Assembly (NCBI GenBank): GCA_045543455.1
Contig: JAZQMK010000018.1
Span: forward strand, 1 to 54,366
DNA length: 54,366 bases
Source of the DNA: SIG291 sp045543455
GTDB taxonomy: Bacteria > Bacillota > Clostridia > Lachnospirales > Lachnospiraceae
Direction: 5' to 3'
Part shown: positions 37,401 through 44,154 of the stretch, piece after piece
Numbering within the stretch: position 1 is the stretch's first letter
How the letters are laid out: every line of letters starts with the position of its first letter
Position numbers and translations under genes: made by a program
The notes under the pieces: generated by a model
Database searches by the model: none
What the model was told of the DNA's origin: nothing
The model's input: the letters and a program-made list of their open reading frames with translations, nothing else

Positions 37401-37872
37401 ATCTAACCAGTCAACTACACAAGCTACAACAGCTGCAACACAAGCGCCAACACAAGCGCCAACACAAGCGCCTACACAGGCACCAACACAGTCTGTTAGC
37501 AGTACAAAGACTCATAACTTTACAAGTAATGGAACAAGTAGTTCTTTCCTTACATTCTCGTCAAAGAAGAATATTGCATCAGGAAAGGGTTCATACACAT
37601 ATGATGGTTTAAGTCTTACTAAATGCTTAAAGGTTGAGTCTGCAACAACAGTTACATTTACAACAACAAAGTCAAATGCAAAATTGGTTATGGTTGTTCA
37701 GGCAAAATCATCTGGTGGAGCGCTTAATGTAAATGGACCTTCAAGTAATAAAATAGGAAGTCTTTCAACTACTGTAGAAGTAAGAGAGCTTACATTAGGG
37801 GCAGCAGGAACCTATACAATATCAAAGAATTCAAAAGAATGTTATATTTATTATATTAAAGTAATTGAATAA
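34441..37872 (+). CDS. Secreted rhamnogalacturonan lyase (PL11) with CBM13-like and two further C-terminal modules
   Basis: A 1143-residue exported enzyme. A signal peptide covers residues ~1-33. Residues ~40-625 form a PL11 (YesW/YesX-like) lyase: RQMESLDRGLVAVKTGSGVF at the start, DVDGDGAYEIILKWDPSNAK, YDLNGDGKAEVAMKTADGT, DVDGDGKDEIVYGS (Ca-binding propeller loops) and LSADILGDWREEVIWPT. It cuts the backbone of rhamnogalacturonan I. After a TQATQ linker comes a ricin-type/CBM13-like trefoil (~657-800, GWYYIKNVNSNKYLQV). Then come TQAPTQAP linkers and two beta-sandwich-like modules (~838-980 and ~1023-1143) I cannot name. No dockerin or sortase motif is seen. Confidence 0.9.
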   Translation: MKKSKTLKRVISVIVILALLLPVIHFSLPGTKAASSTSYSRQMESLDRGLVAVKTGSGVFLSWRLLGTESYSTKFNVYRDGVKIASNISDSTNYLDSKGSGSSSYYVRSVESGNEVTESDKVTPWGNNYKDVPISKPSNTTLNGETVTYSANDATVADVDGDGAYEIILKWDPSNAKDNSQSGYTSNVYVDCYEMDGTRRWRIDLGKNIRAGAHYTQIVAYDLNGDGKAEVAMKTADGTVTGDGKVIGNASKDYRNSSGYVLSGPEYLTLFEGASGKELVTIDYNPQRGTVSSWGDSYGNRVDRFLAGVAYLDGKTPSLIMCRGYYTRAVIVAYEYKGGKLNQEWVFDTNNSGNSAYAGQGNHNLSIADVDGDGKDEIVYGSAVIDDNGKGLYSTGNGHGDALHVGDFDPSNSGLEIFQVHEEKGSSIESIQMRKASNGKTIWSKKLSKDIGRGIIMNIGPDFYPYVTLASSGNYYDSKGNSVTSAVSGLGMNFATYWDGDLYREGLDGTTIRKWDWNNKKVVTVLSGSNVHSNNSTKATPSLSADILGDWREEVIWPTSDDKALRIYTTTDVTQEKLYTLMHDCQYRLSIAWQNVAYNQPPHTSYYMGPDMPTPTKPNMYTVGSYKLAGVSSTGTQATTQATQATQATQAPSSTVSNGWYYIKNVNSNKYLQVENNNGYAGANVCQGTGTGVNGQKWYVEKSSDGYYTFRSGLGSYSLDVYGWGAEDGTNIGIWDSNGLDCQKFAIKQISSGRYAVLTKLTGEEKGLDVYNISTEDGANVCQWSYWGGNGQLWVFEACQAPGSSSNQSTTQATTAATQAPTQAPTQAPSQGTTGSSSWNFSDSGFNGLGTISSAKTVSGITLTASSSKTMTIKNSPVSVNGASYTYALALSGGGSTSYRSVKVPVAANSTIKVILKSSGSSARTLVIADTSGNRLGTMSAGTSASLATYSYSGNAGYVYLYSSGSGIDLYKIQVDGVSSGSNSGSSSNQSTTQATTAATQAPTQAPTQAPTQAPTQSVSSTKTHNFTSNGTSSSFLTFSSKKNIASGKGSYTYDGLSLTKCLKVESATTVTFTTTKSNAKLVMVVQAKSSGGALNVNGPSSNKIGSLSTTVEVRELTLGAAGTYTISKNSKECYIYYIKVIE
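36865..37496 (+). repeat. Duplicated TQAP linker repeats inside the PL11 gene
   Basis: A stretch of about 60 bp encoding SSNQSTTQATTAATQAPTQA occurs at about 36853-36925 and again at about 37396-37475 with only synonymous differences. It is followed by repeated 12-bp units coding for TQAP. These flank one of the two C-terminal modules, which points to module shuffling or recombination. Confidence 0.8.
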
Positions 37873-37880
37873 AGATAAAG

Positions 37881-37925
37881 AACCCGGTGATAATCTTAAG
37901 ATTAAGATTTTACCGGGTTTCCTTT
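37881..37925. terminator. Shared terminator between the PL11 and YD-repeat genes
   Basis: AACCCGGT (37881-37888) pairs with ACCGGGTT (37912-37919). The inner AATCTTAAGATT is itself palindromic. TTTCCTTTT follows. It lies between convergent genes. Confidence 0.8.
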
Positions 37926-37935
37926 TGTTGTTAAA

Positions 37936-38820
37936 TTATTTATATTCGTAAGTATAGTATTTCCATGATATAAGTGCATTTGATGAATCGTATTGCATTT
38001 CAGAAGTTAAATAACCATATTCATCATATGCATAAACTGTGTAAAAAGCAGTAACACCATCGGCTGTATGAGTTTCGTGTTTTGTCATCTTGCCTTCTGT
38101 GTTATATTCGATTTTGTAGAAATGTAAATATTTTAGTCCGCCGTCAGGATTAAAAACAGTATAAGAAATACGATCCTTATTAGCATTATATGTAGATTCG
38201 AACCAATTGCTCACTTCGTCATTGGTTGTTTCCTTGCAGGAAATCATATTGCCACTGTTGTCATATTGGTATTCGTAAACTGTATTCCAGTAAACAACAC
38301 CATCATTTAGAGTTACAGCTGTTAAAGGATTGTTGTGGGAATCGTAGGTGTATTCAACCATAGAAACAGGCTCTTGCCCATCCTCGTAACAAAATTCTTT
38401 TACTTTTTGCCCTTTGTCGTTATATTCGTATGTATATTTGCTTGAAATAGTGCCGTCGCTGTCGTGTTCAGCATAATAGATAAGATTATTATTTTCATCA
38501 AATTTTTGCTCGCAATACCAGCTTACAGTACCGTCATTTTCATCATAGCAGGTAGTTTTAACCAGATTATTTTTGTCGTCATATTGGTACTCAAAATGAC
38601 TCATAGGTGTTTCGTTAAGGTGGAAGCTTAATTCTTTTGTTATGTTGCCCTTAGCATCGTATTCGTATGTAACATAATGCTGCTTGTCTTCCATCTTTAT
38701 AAGCTGGGCAGTAACTTTTTTGGCAGTTGTTACAGGGGTATATGGCTCTTTTTTCTTGTTGCAGGCGACACTGATAAGAATTGATGCCACAAGAAGTAAA
38801 TACACTGTAAATTTTTTCAT
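37936..38820 (-). CDS. Lipoprotein with YD/RHS-like repeats
   Basis: A 294-residue lipoprotein with lipobox SILISVAC (Cys about 20). The rest is a run of about eight YD-type repeats (YEYDAKGNI, YQYDDKNNLV, YEYNDKGQKV, YTYDSHNN, YEYQYDNSGNM, YAYDEYGYL), each followed by a Trp/Tyr strand. RHS/YD repeats build beta-sheet shells or fibres at the surface. There is no toxin tip or RHS core, so this is not an RHS toxin. Function unknown. Confidence 0.75.
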   Translation of the reverse strand: MKKFTVYLLLVASILISVACNKKKEPYTPVTTAKKVTAQLIKMEDKQHYVTYEYDAKGNITKELSFHLNETPMSHFEYQYDDKNNLVKTTCYDENDGTVSWYCEQKFDENNNLIYYAEHDSDGTISSKYTYEYNDKGQKVKEFCYEDGQEPVSMVEYTYDSHNNPLTAVTLNDGVVYWNTVYEYQYDNSGNMISCKETTNDEVSNWFESTYNANKDRISYTVFNPDGGLKYLHFYKIEYNTEGKMTKHETHTADGVTAFYTVYAYDEYGYLTSEMQYDSSNALISWKYYTYEYK

Positions 38821-38915
38821 AAAATCGCTCCTTTAATCTCCTAATAAATTATATGTAAACCACAAGTAAATTTTACCCTAAAAGACAGGTTAAGTCAAAT
38901 AGTAAGGCAAAAATC

Positions 38916-38944
38916 TTGACATTTAAAGTGGTATTTACTAACAT
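38916..38944 (+). promoter_or_regulatory. Promoter of the repeat-built leader
   Basis: A perfect TTGACA (38916-38921), a 17-bp spacer and TAACAT (38939-38944). The predicted untranslated leader is about 300 nt. Confidence 0.6.
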
Positions 38945-38978
38945 ATTGTTATAAATAAAATCTTTGGAATGGAGATTA

Positions 38979-39015
38979 GTGTAAAAAAACACATTGATAT
39001 GCTGTTTTTTTACAC
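38979..39015 (+). repeat. Leader hairpin A
   Basis: GTGTAAAAAAACA (38979-38991) pairs perfectly with TGTTTTTTTACAC (39003-39015) around an 11-base loop, CATTGATATGC. Confidence 0.9.
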
Positions 39016-39046
39016 GACTATTTGTAACGCTTCGGAATGGAGGATA

Positions 39047-39083
39047 ATATGAAAAAACACATTGATATGCTGTTTTTTCATAT
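39047..39083 (+). repeat. Leader hairpin B, covarying copy of A
   Basis: ATATGAAAAAACA (39047-39059) pairs with TGTTTTTTCATAT (39071-39083) around the same 11-base loop as A. Three base pairs differ from A, each changed on both arms. Confidence 0.9.
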
Positions 39084-39117
39084 GACTATTTGTGTCGAAG
39101 TGGCACAAATAGCTTGA
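39049..39117 (+). CDS. Possible 22-codon leader peptide
   Basis: ATG 39049 has GGAGG 5 bases upstream, a good ribosome site. It reads 22 codons (starting MKKHIDMLFFHM, ending VEVAQIA) to TGA 39115-39117, across hairpins B and C. It may be translated as a control peptide for the gene at 39250, or it may be an accident of the repeated start module. Its sequence follows from the repeats, so protein-level selection is not shown. Confidence 0.3.
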   Translation: MKKHIDMLFFHMTICVEVAQIA

Positions 39118-39189
39118 TGCACAAACAAAAATCACTTTCGTGAATTTTTGTTGCGCAGTTCCTACGCATATGACTTGCTATGCAAGTCA
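39086..39189 (+). repeat. Leader hairpins C, D and E
   Basis: C: CTATTTGTG (39086-39094) with CACAAATAG (39104-39112), perfect. D: CAAAAATCAC (39126-39135) with GTGAATTTTTG (39140-39150), one bulge, TTTC loop. E: TGACTTGC (39171-39178) with GCAAGTCA (39182-39189), perfect, TAT loop. Confidence 0.85.
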
Positions 39190-39249
39190 ATTACGCTTTG
39201 GAATGGAGGATAATATGCAAGTCAATTACGCTTCGGAATGGAGGATAAT

Positions 39250-40263
39250 ATGAAAGTAGAAAAGCATAACAGGCCGTCAGTTCACAAAGGAATAGTGGAA
39301 GTGGCTATAAGAATAACAAAAGATTGTCTTTTCTTAGATGAAATAGATAAAATGGTATATTTTTCGTCTGTACCTGATAATAAAGGCGACCGTTTAAATG
39401 GTAAAGGTATGCACTATTATTGTGCTCAAAAGCCTAATGGCAAGGAGTGTAGACTGGATAATGGATATTATTGTAATGGTAATAAAAAAACAGCGCCATC
39501 TCCAAGAACTATGTTTGAAAGCGAATATGAGATGGCTTTAGGTCTATATTTTGCAGGCTACAAAGAGCATGTGCCGGAATATTTAGCAAGGGCAACCCAC
39601 ATGTTAGCTGATGTATGTTGCCCGGCTCATAGCTGTGGGCTTACTTATTTTTCAAAATATGGTAAATTCCATAAAAGGTATGAAGGAGTAGCATCAAAGC
39701 TGTTTTGGTTTGATGATGAATGGGAAACGGTTATACAAAAATGGGTAGCTTTGGTAAAGGAGCCGGCGGCTATAGTAAATGATGATGAAGAATTATTCAA
39801 CTCATTGGCAAGAACCGGTAAGAGTCAGCTTAATGCAATGCTTGGTGATGATGAAAAGGCTATGGAGAATTCCATTGTAAACCAGCTTACATTATCCATA
39901 GCAAATGTGGCAATGATATTTAAGCGTTTTGCAGATGATGTAAAAGAACCACCATTTTTACAGGAAAACAAAGCATATAAGCTTGAAAATTATGATAAAA
40001 CCATATATTTGACATTTAATGACAAAGGCTTTTTCAATATAAAAAATGAAATGAAGGAATGTCTTTGCATCAACGATAAAAAAATATATTTTTCAAATGA
40101 TGTAAAGCAGGCAATAGATTTTACATTGGGAAAGGAAGAAGAAAATTTATTGTATGTAAATGGCAATCCTAATTATTTATTAGGCTGTAAAAATGGCAAA
40201 TTTAAGGTGTACTCAAGAAAAAATCTATTTGTTAATATGTTTAAGTGCAGATTTGTAAGGTGA
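39250..40263 (+). CDS. Zinc-dependent phospholipase C/P1-nuclease-like protein
   Basis: A 337-residue protein. The metal-binding signature HMLADVCCPAH (HxxxDxxxPxH) with a following HKRYE, and an N-terminal SVHKGIVEVAIRITKD helix plus MHYYC, resemble the alpha-helical zinc phospholipase C/S1-P1 nuclease fold. The last ~95 residues are a separate beta-rich region of unknown type. Secreted relatives have signal peptides; none is visible here. I chose ATG 39250 over 39238 because GGAGG lies 5 bases before it. It is followed after 4 bp by the beta-helix surface protein. Lipid or nucleic-acid substrate unknown. Confidence 0.7.
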   Translation: MKVEKHNRPSVHKGIVEVAIRITKDCLFLDEIDKMVYFSSVPDNKGDRLNGKGMHYYCAQKPNGKECRLDNGYYCNGNKKTAPSPRTMFESEYEMALGLYFAGYKEHVPEYLARATHMLADVCCPAHSCGLTYFSKYGKFHKRYEGVASKLFWFDDEWETVIQKWVALVKEPAAIVNDDEELFNSLARTGKSQLNAMLGDDEKAMENSIVNQLTLSIANVAMIFKRFADDVKEPPFLQENKAYKLENYDKTIYLTFNDKGFFNIKNEMKECLCINDKKIYFSNDVKQAIDFTLGKEEENLLYVNGNPNYLLGCKNGKFKVYSRKNLFVNMFKCRFVR

Positions 40264-40267
40264 TGAA

Positions 40268-42169
40268 ATGAAAAAGAAAATTGTAATTGCGGTGATAATA
40301 GTATTGTTTTTAATTATTATTACGGTGCTTCTTGTTAATAATAATAAAAAAGTAGCAGAAAATGAAACTACCGTTGAGGCATGGACTGAAAATATTACAA
40401 ATAAAGAACCGCAAGAGCAGACAGGCAGTGAAAATATTACTGCCACTACTACAGATACAACTAAGGCGACCGAAGAAGCCACTACAAAGGCAACTGAGGA
40501 AACTACAACTAAGACTGTAGAAAAGCCTACAGTGCAAGGAGAGCTAATTAAGCATACCAGTGCAGATGTTCTTATAATGCCTGATAAATATAATACAGGA
40601 TCAAAGGGTACGCTTACAAAATCCGGCCTGGCACAAAAAATAGGTGATATTCAATTTGCGGCAGGCAATAACGGCACTGCAAATGTATTGGATTTTTATT
40701 ATAGAAATAAGACTCTGTCAGGCGAATTTGTAATTGAAAATATTGATTTTTCCGACTATACTACCAACCTTTTTAATGATTCAAAGGTAGAAAGAAATAT
40801 TAAAATTATATTTAATAACTGCAAATTTAAAAGCTTTGCCTGCAGCAGAACCGGTACAAGTCCAATATCGTTTGTATTTAACAATTGTTCCTTTGTAAGC
40901 TTTGCAGGAAGTAATGCAGTGTTTGATAAATGCTCTTTTTCAGGCTCTTACAGTGACGGAATGAATCCATTTGTAAATGTTAGTGTTAACAACTGTTATA
41001 TTTATGACCGTTCAAGCGCTGATACTGCAGGAGCGGGCAAACACACCGACGGCACGCAGATATATGGTAATGCAGGGTATGATGCAGTTAATATTTCCTA
41101 CAACAACTGCAGATTTGAAATGCCTGCAATTAATATGGGAGAAAATACTGCATATATTAATGCACCTATAATGTTACAGACAGAATACAGTAATGGTAAT
41201 AATATTACATTTTCAGACTGTACCATTAATGGTGGAGGATATAGTATTTATGCCCACGGTTCTAAAGGTACTGATATAAAAAATGTTATATTTAAAAATA
41301 TATCTGTAGGTGGAACAATGAAATTTGGCGTTGTTTATCCTGATTTAGATGAAGATGTTGTGTTAGATAATCTGCATGGGACTAAAGACTTGTATGCCGG
41401 TTCGGTTTTTAAAGATACAAAGGGAACGCATATAAGTGTAACCAATGATACTCTTATGGAAAAAATAGTTGCTGTGTATACGGATAAAGGGATTTTTACT
41501 AAGACAATCCCAGCCTGTATGGCGGCTGATGAGGCCCAAGCCTTCTTAGATTATCCTTTTGATGTAGATGTATTGATTCCACACGATTGTAAATATGTAG
41601 TTTGCTATGATGTTACGGCGGGAAATAATATTAAGCAGATTCGTTTTGTGAATTTTAGTAGTGACGAGGTTAGAATTACAAAGGAAGATAAGGAAAAATT
41701 AGCTTCCTATAGTAAATTTAATGCCACTTCAGTGCTGATTTATGGTGAATGTGGTAAAGAAACAACGTTTTCTTTAAGCCCGGATGGCGTTTTGACTATA
41801 TCAGGAAATGGAGACTGCTATAATTATCATTCAGGCAAATTACCGCCATGGCAGGATTATAAAGCATATGTAAATAAGCTTGTGATAAAGGAAGGTGTTA
41901 CTTCAATCGGCAATCAGTCCTTTAAAGGCTGTAAAAATTTAAGTGAAGTAGAATTTCCAAAAGGGTTTAAAACAATTGGAAGCAGGGCATTTGAAGGCTG
42001 CTCATTTATTACAGTTGTAAATCTTCCAGCGGAGCTTACTTCAATTGGAAGTCATGCATTTAATAATGTATTTGTACAAAAAACAATTTATCAGGGAAGT
42101 AATAATCAGTGGTCTTTAATTAATATTGGAGAATATAATGACAGACTAATAAAGGCGTACATACAATAA
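40268..42169 (+). CDS. Membrane-anchored beta-helix surface protein with LRR_5 tail
   Basis: A 633-residue protein with an N-terminal membrane segment (about residues 4-24) and a long Thr/Glu linker (TTKATEEATTKATEETTTK). A right-handed beta-helix follows (~100-390), with strand repeats such as IKIIFNNCKFKSF, FVFNNCSFVSF, VSVNNCYIYDR and ITFSDCTINGG. The last ~130 residues have BspA-like LRR_5 repeats (VTSIGNQSFKGCKNLSEVEF, FKTIGSRAFEGC). Beta-helices of this kind often bind or cleave pectin, but I see no catalytic signature. It starts 4 bp after the phospholipase-like gene, so the two are one operon. Confidence 0.75.
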   Translation: MKKKIVIAVIIVLFLIIITVLLVNNNKKVAENETTVEAWTENITNKEPQEQTGSENITATTTDTTKATEEATTKATEETTTKTVEKPTVQGELIKHTSADVLIMPDKYNTGSKGTLTKSGLAQKIGDIQFAAGNNGTANVLDFYYRNKTLSGEFVIENIDFSDYTTNLFNDSKVERNIKIIFNNCKFKSFACSRTGTSPISFVFNNCSFVSFAGSNAVFDKCSFSGSYSDGMNPFVNVSVNNCYIYDRSSADTAGAGKHTDGTQIYGNAGYDAVNISYNNCRFEMPAINMGENTAYINAPIMLQTEYSNGNNITFSDCTINGGGYSIYAHGSKGTDIKNVIFKNISVGGTMKFGVVYPDLDEDVVLDNLHGTKDLYAGSVFKDTKGTHISVTNDTLMEKIVAVYTDKGIFTKTIPACMAADEAQAFLDYPFDVDVLIPHDCKYVVCYDVTAGNNIKQIRFVNFSSDEVRITKEDKEKLASYSKFNATSVLIYGECGKETTFSLSPDGVLTISGNGDCYNYHSGKLPPWQDYKAYVNKLVIKEGVTSIGNQSFKGCKNLSEVEFPKGFKTIGSRAFEGCSFITVVNLPAELTSIGSHAFNNVFVQKTIYQGSNNQWSLINIGEYNDRLIKAYIQ

Positions 42170-42198
42170 ATTTTAACGTTGATAATTATGTTAAATGA

Positions 42199-42227
42199 GT
42201 ATAATAATGGCAATATTCCACATACTA
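42199..42227 (+). promoter_or_regulatory. Sigma-G/F-type promoter of spoVT
   Basis: GTATA (42199-42203), a 17-bp spacer and CATACTA (42221-42227). These match GHATR and CATNHTA, the forespore sigma-G/F consensus, at every position. The site lies 36 bp before the spoVT start. In Bacillus, spoVT is sigma-G-dependent. Confidence 0.7.
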
Positions 42228-42263
42228 ATTCCATATCATAAATTATGAAAAGGAGTTTTGTAT

Positions 42264-42806
42264 ATGAAAGCTACAGGAATTGTACGTCGTATTGACGATC
42301 TTGGAAGAATTGTTATTCCAAAAGAAATAAGAAGGACCTTACGAATAAGAGAAGGGGACCCACTAGAGATTTATACGGATATTAGCGGTGAGATTGTTTT
42401 GAAGAAATATTCTCATATTGGAGAGATTGAAAATTTTGCAAAGCAATATGCAGATACTTTGGCAAAGGTGTCAGGATATCCGGTGTTTGTAACAGACAGA
42501 GAAGAATTTATTGCAGTAGCTGGTAGTGGTAAAAAAGAGATTTTAGGTGACAGAATAAACCAAAAGCTTGAAGAAATTATTGAAAACAGAGATAGTTTTT
42601 CAGCAGATAAAGCAGATAAAAAATATGTGAAACTTTTTGATAAGGAAGATGATGAATATCAGTCTCAGATAATTAGTACAATTATTTGCCAGGGTGATGC
42701 CATCGGTACTGTTATAATGGTTTCAAAGGATGATAAGCTTTCTGCTACAGAGCAAAAGCTTGTAAATGCAGCAACACAATTTATTGGAAGACATTTAGAG
42801 GATTAG
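42264..42806 (+). CDS. spoVT: Stage V sporulation protein T (AbrB-type regulator)
   Basis: A 180-residue DNA-binding regulator of late forespore genes. The N-terminal AbrB/SpoVT swapped-hairpin domain is MKATGIVRRIDDLGRIVIPK, then EIRRTLRIREGDPLEIYTD. A GAF-like C-terminal domain follows (VSGYPVFVTDREEFIAVAG). I chose ATG 42264 over TTG 42258 because AAAGGAG lies 8 bases before it. It heads the block that runs to ftsH and has a forespore-type promoter. Confidence 0.93.
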   Translation: MKATGIVRRIDDLGRIVIPKEIRRTLRIREGDPLEIYTDISGEIVLKKYSHIGEIENFAKQYADTLAKVSGYPVFVTDREEFIAVAGSGKKEILGDRINQKLEEIIENRDSFSADKADKKYVKLFDKEDDEYQSQIISTIICQGDAIGTVIMVSKDDKLSATEQKLVNAATQFIGRHLED

Positions 42807-42811
42807 ATAAA

Positions 42812-43513
42812 ATGAATACAAAAGATAAGTATGATTTTGAAGATTTAAGAGAGATAGTAAGAATTTTAAGAAGCCCTGATGGCTGTAAGTGGGACGGGGC
42901 ACAGACGCACGAAAGTCTGCGTACTTGCCTTATTGAAGAATGCTATGAGGTATTAGAGGCTGTTGACAATAAAGATATGGAGAATTTGCAGGAAGAATTA
43001 GGAGATGTGCTTTTACAGGTGGTATTTCATAGTCAGATTGCTGATGAAGAGGGCTGCTTTAACCTTGAAGATGTGGTGGATGAGGTTTCAAAAAAGCTGA
43101 TAAGGCGCCATCCACATGTGTTTGATAAGGATAACACTTGTGAAATGCCTGATTGGGAAAGCATAAAGAAGCAGGAGAAGGCTATGAAAAATAAGGCAGT
43201 ACCAGAGTGTGAGCTTGATAGTATTCCAAAGTCATTTCCTGCACATATTCGTGCGCAAAAAGTATTAAAAAAAGCAGAACAGGTTTATGGATATAAAAAG
43301 GATGCAAATGAAGTTTTAGATGATATTTCTGCCACAATTTTATCGATGAAAAATAGTATAAATGGTACTGATTTTGATGGTCTGGACTGTGAGATTGAAA
43401 ATTTATTGTTGAATTCCATAAATTTAGCTCGAATTTTGGGAAAAAATAGCGAAAATTCCTTGACAAATGCTGTAGAAAAGTTTATAACTAGAGTTAAGGA
43501 CATTACCTTGTAG
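42812..43513 (+). CDS. mazG: Nucleoside triphosphate pyrophosphohydrolase
   Basis: A 233-residue MazG. The metal-binding helices are EECYEVLEAVDNKDMENLQE and EELGDVLLQVVFHSQIADEE, preceded by CKWDGAQTHESLR and followed by RRHPHVF. It removes pyrophosphate from (d)NTPs. It starts 5 bp after spoVT, as in the common Firmicutes spoVT-(spoVB)-mazG order, though spoVB is missing here. Only a weak ribosome site is visible. Confidence 0.93.
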   Translation: MNTKDKYDFEDLREIVRILRSPDGCKWDGAQTHESLRTCLIEECYEVLEAVDNKDMENLQEELGDVLLQVVFHSQIADEEGCFNLEDVVDEVSKKLIRRHPHVFDKDNTCEMPDWESIKKQEKAMKNKAVPECELDSIPKSFPAHIRAQKVLKKAEQVYGYKKDANEVLDDISATILSMKNSINGTDFDGLDCEIENLLLNSINLARILGKNSENSLTNAVEKFITRVKDITL

Positions 43514-43555
43514 GTTGTCTGGCAAAAAACATATAATTCAGAGGAGGAGAAATCC

Positions 43556-43855
43556 ATGAACAAAACAGAATTAGTTGCAGCTATCGCAGAAAAGACAGAA
43601 TTATCAAAGAAGGATAGCGAAAAGGCTCTTAAGGCATTTGTTGAAGTAGTTAAAGAACAGTTAACAAAGGGCGACAAGATCCAATTAGTAGGTTTTGGTA
43701 CATTTGAAGTTTCTCAGAGAGCAGCTAGAGAAGGTAGAAACCCTTCTACAGGCAAGCCAATGAAGATTGCAGCTACAAAGGCTCCAAAGTTCAAAGCAGG
43801 TAAGGCTTTAAAGGAAGCTGTTAACACACCTGTTAAAAAAGGCAAAAAGAAATAA
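43556..43855 (+). CDS. hup: HU family DNA-binding protein
   Basis: A 99-residue nucleoid protein. MNKTELVAAIAEKTELSKKD, VGFGTFEVSQRAAREGRNP (DNA-binding arm) and STGKPMKI give a clear HU signature. A short Lys-rich tail (VKKGKKK) follows the normal HU end. A strong AGGAGGAG ribosome site lies upstream. A perfect terminator follows, but rqcP starts just after it. Confidence 0.95.
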   Translation: MNKTELVAAIAEKTELSKKDSEKALKAFVEVVKEQLTKGDKIQLVGFGTFEVSQRAAREGRNPSTGKPMKIAATKAPKFKAGKALKEAVNTPVKKGKKK

Positions 43856-43866
43856 TTAACTTAACT

Positions 43867-43896
43867 AAAAGAATCTCGCTTGCGAGATTCTTTTTA
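43867..43896 (+). terminator. Terminator after hup, 13-bp perfect stem
   Basis: AAAAGAATCTCGC pairs with GCGAGATTCTTTT around a 2-base TT loop, followed by T's. It probably limits transcription into rqcP. Confidence 0.85.
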
Positions 43897-43905
43897 TTCA
43901 ATAGG
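43892..43905 (+). repeat. Short match to the TTCAATAGG repeat family
   Basis: TTTTATTCAATAGG directly follows the hup terminator. The terminal AGGAGA serves as the rqcP ribosome site. It matches the tail of the dispersed repeat head only. Confidence 0.5.
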
Positions 43906-43914
43906 AGATAAATT

Positions 43915-44154
43915 ATGAGACTTGATAAATATTTAAAGGTGTCACGACTTATTAAGAGAAGAACTGTGGCTAATGAGGCTTGTGATGGCGAGCGTGTTAT
44001 GGTTAACGGTAAGGTTGTAAAGGCTTCATATAATGTTAAAATTGGTGATATTATTGAGATTGGCTTTGGTAATAAGTCAATTAAGGTAGAGGTACTTAAG
44101 ATTGCTGAGACAGTAAGAAAAGATGATGCTAGCGAGATGTTTAGGTATTTGTAG
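43915..44154 (+). CDS. rqcP: S4-domain RNA-binding protein RqcP (YabO)
   Basis: A 79-residue S4-domain protein: MRLDKYLKVSRLIKRRTVAN then VMVNGKVVKASYNVKIGDII. It is the size and context of YabO/RqcP, which binds the obstructed 50S subunit and works with RqcH to add alanine tails during ribosome rescue. It lies between hup and yabP as in many Clostridia. Confidence 0.92.
   Translation: MRLDKYLKVSRLIKRRTVANEACDGERVMVNGKVVKASYNVKIGDIIEIGFGNKSIKVEVLKIAETVRKDDASEMFRYL

Larger units (their letters stand above)
38821..39249 (+). other. 429-bp gene-less leader with tandem repeats, covarying hairpins and repeated start sites
   Basis: Holds a TTGACA promoter, then five hairpins and four copies of a ribosome-site/start-codon module ending at the real start 39250. 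Copies end at 38981 (GTG), 39051, 39217 and 39252. The module core is GGAATGGAGGATAATATG, with GGAATGGAGATTAGTG in the first copy. A ~68-bp unit is duplicated at 38979/39047 and a 35-bp unit at 39182/39217. Confidence 0.85.

Noticed and set aside
37936..38820. RHS/polymorphic toxin for the YD-repeat protein
   Set aside because: It has only 294 residues, with no RHS core motif, toxin tip or neighbouring immunity gene.
38979..39252. CRISPR array for the repeats in the 39-kb leader
   Set aside because: The repeats are few, unequal in length and spacing, and contain ribosome sites. There are no unique spacers of constant size and no cas genes in the window.
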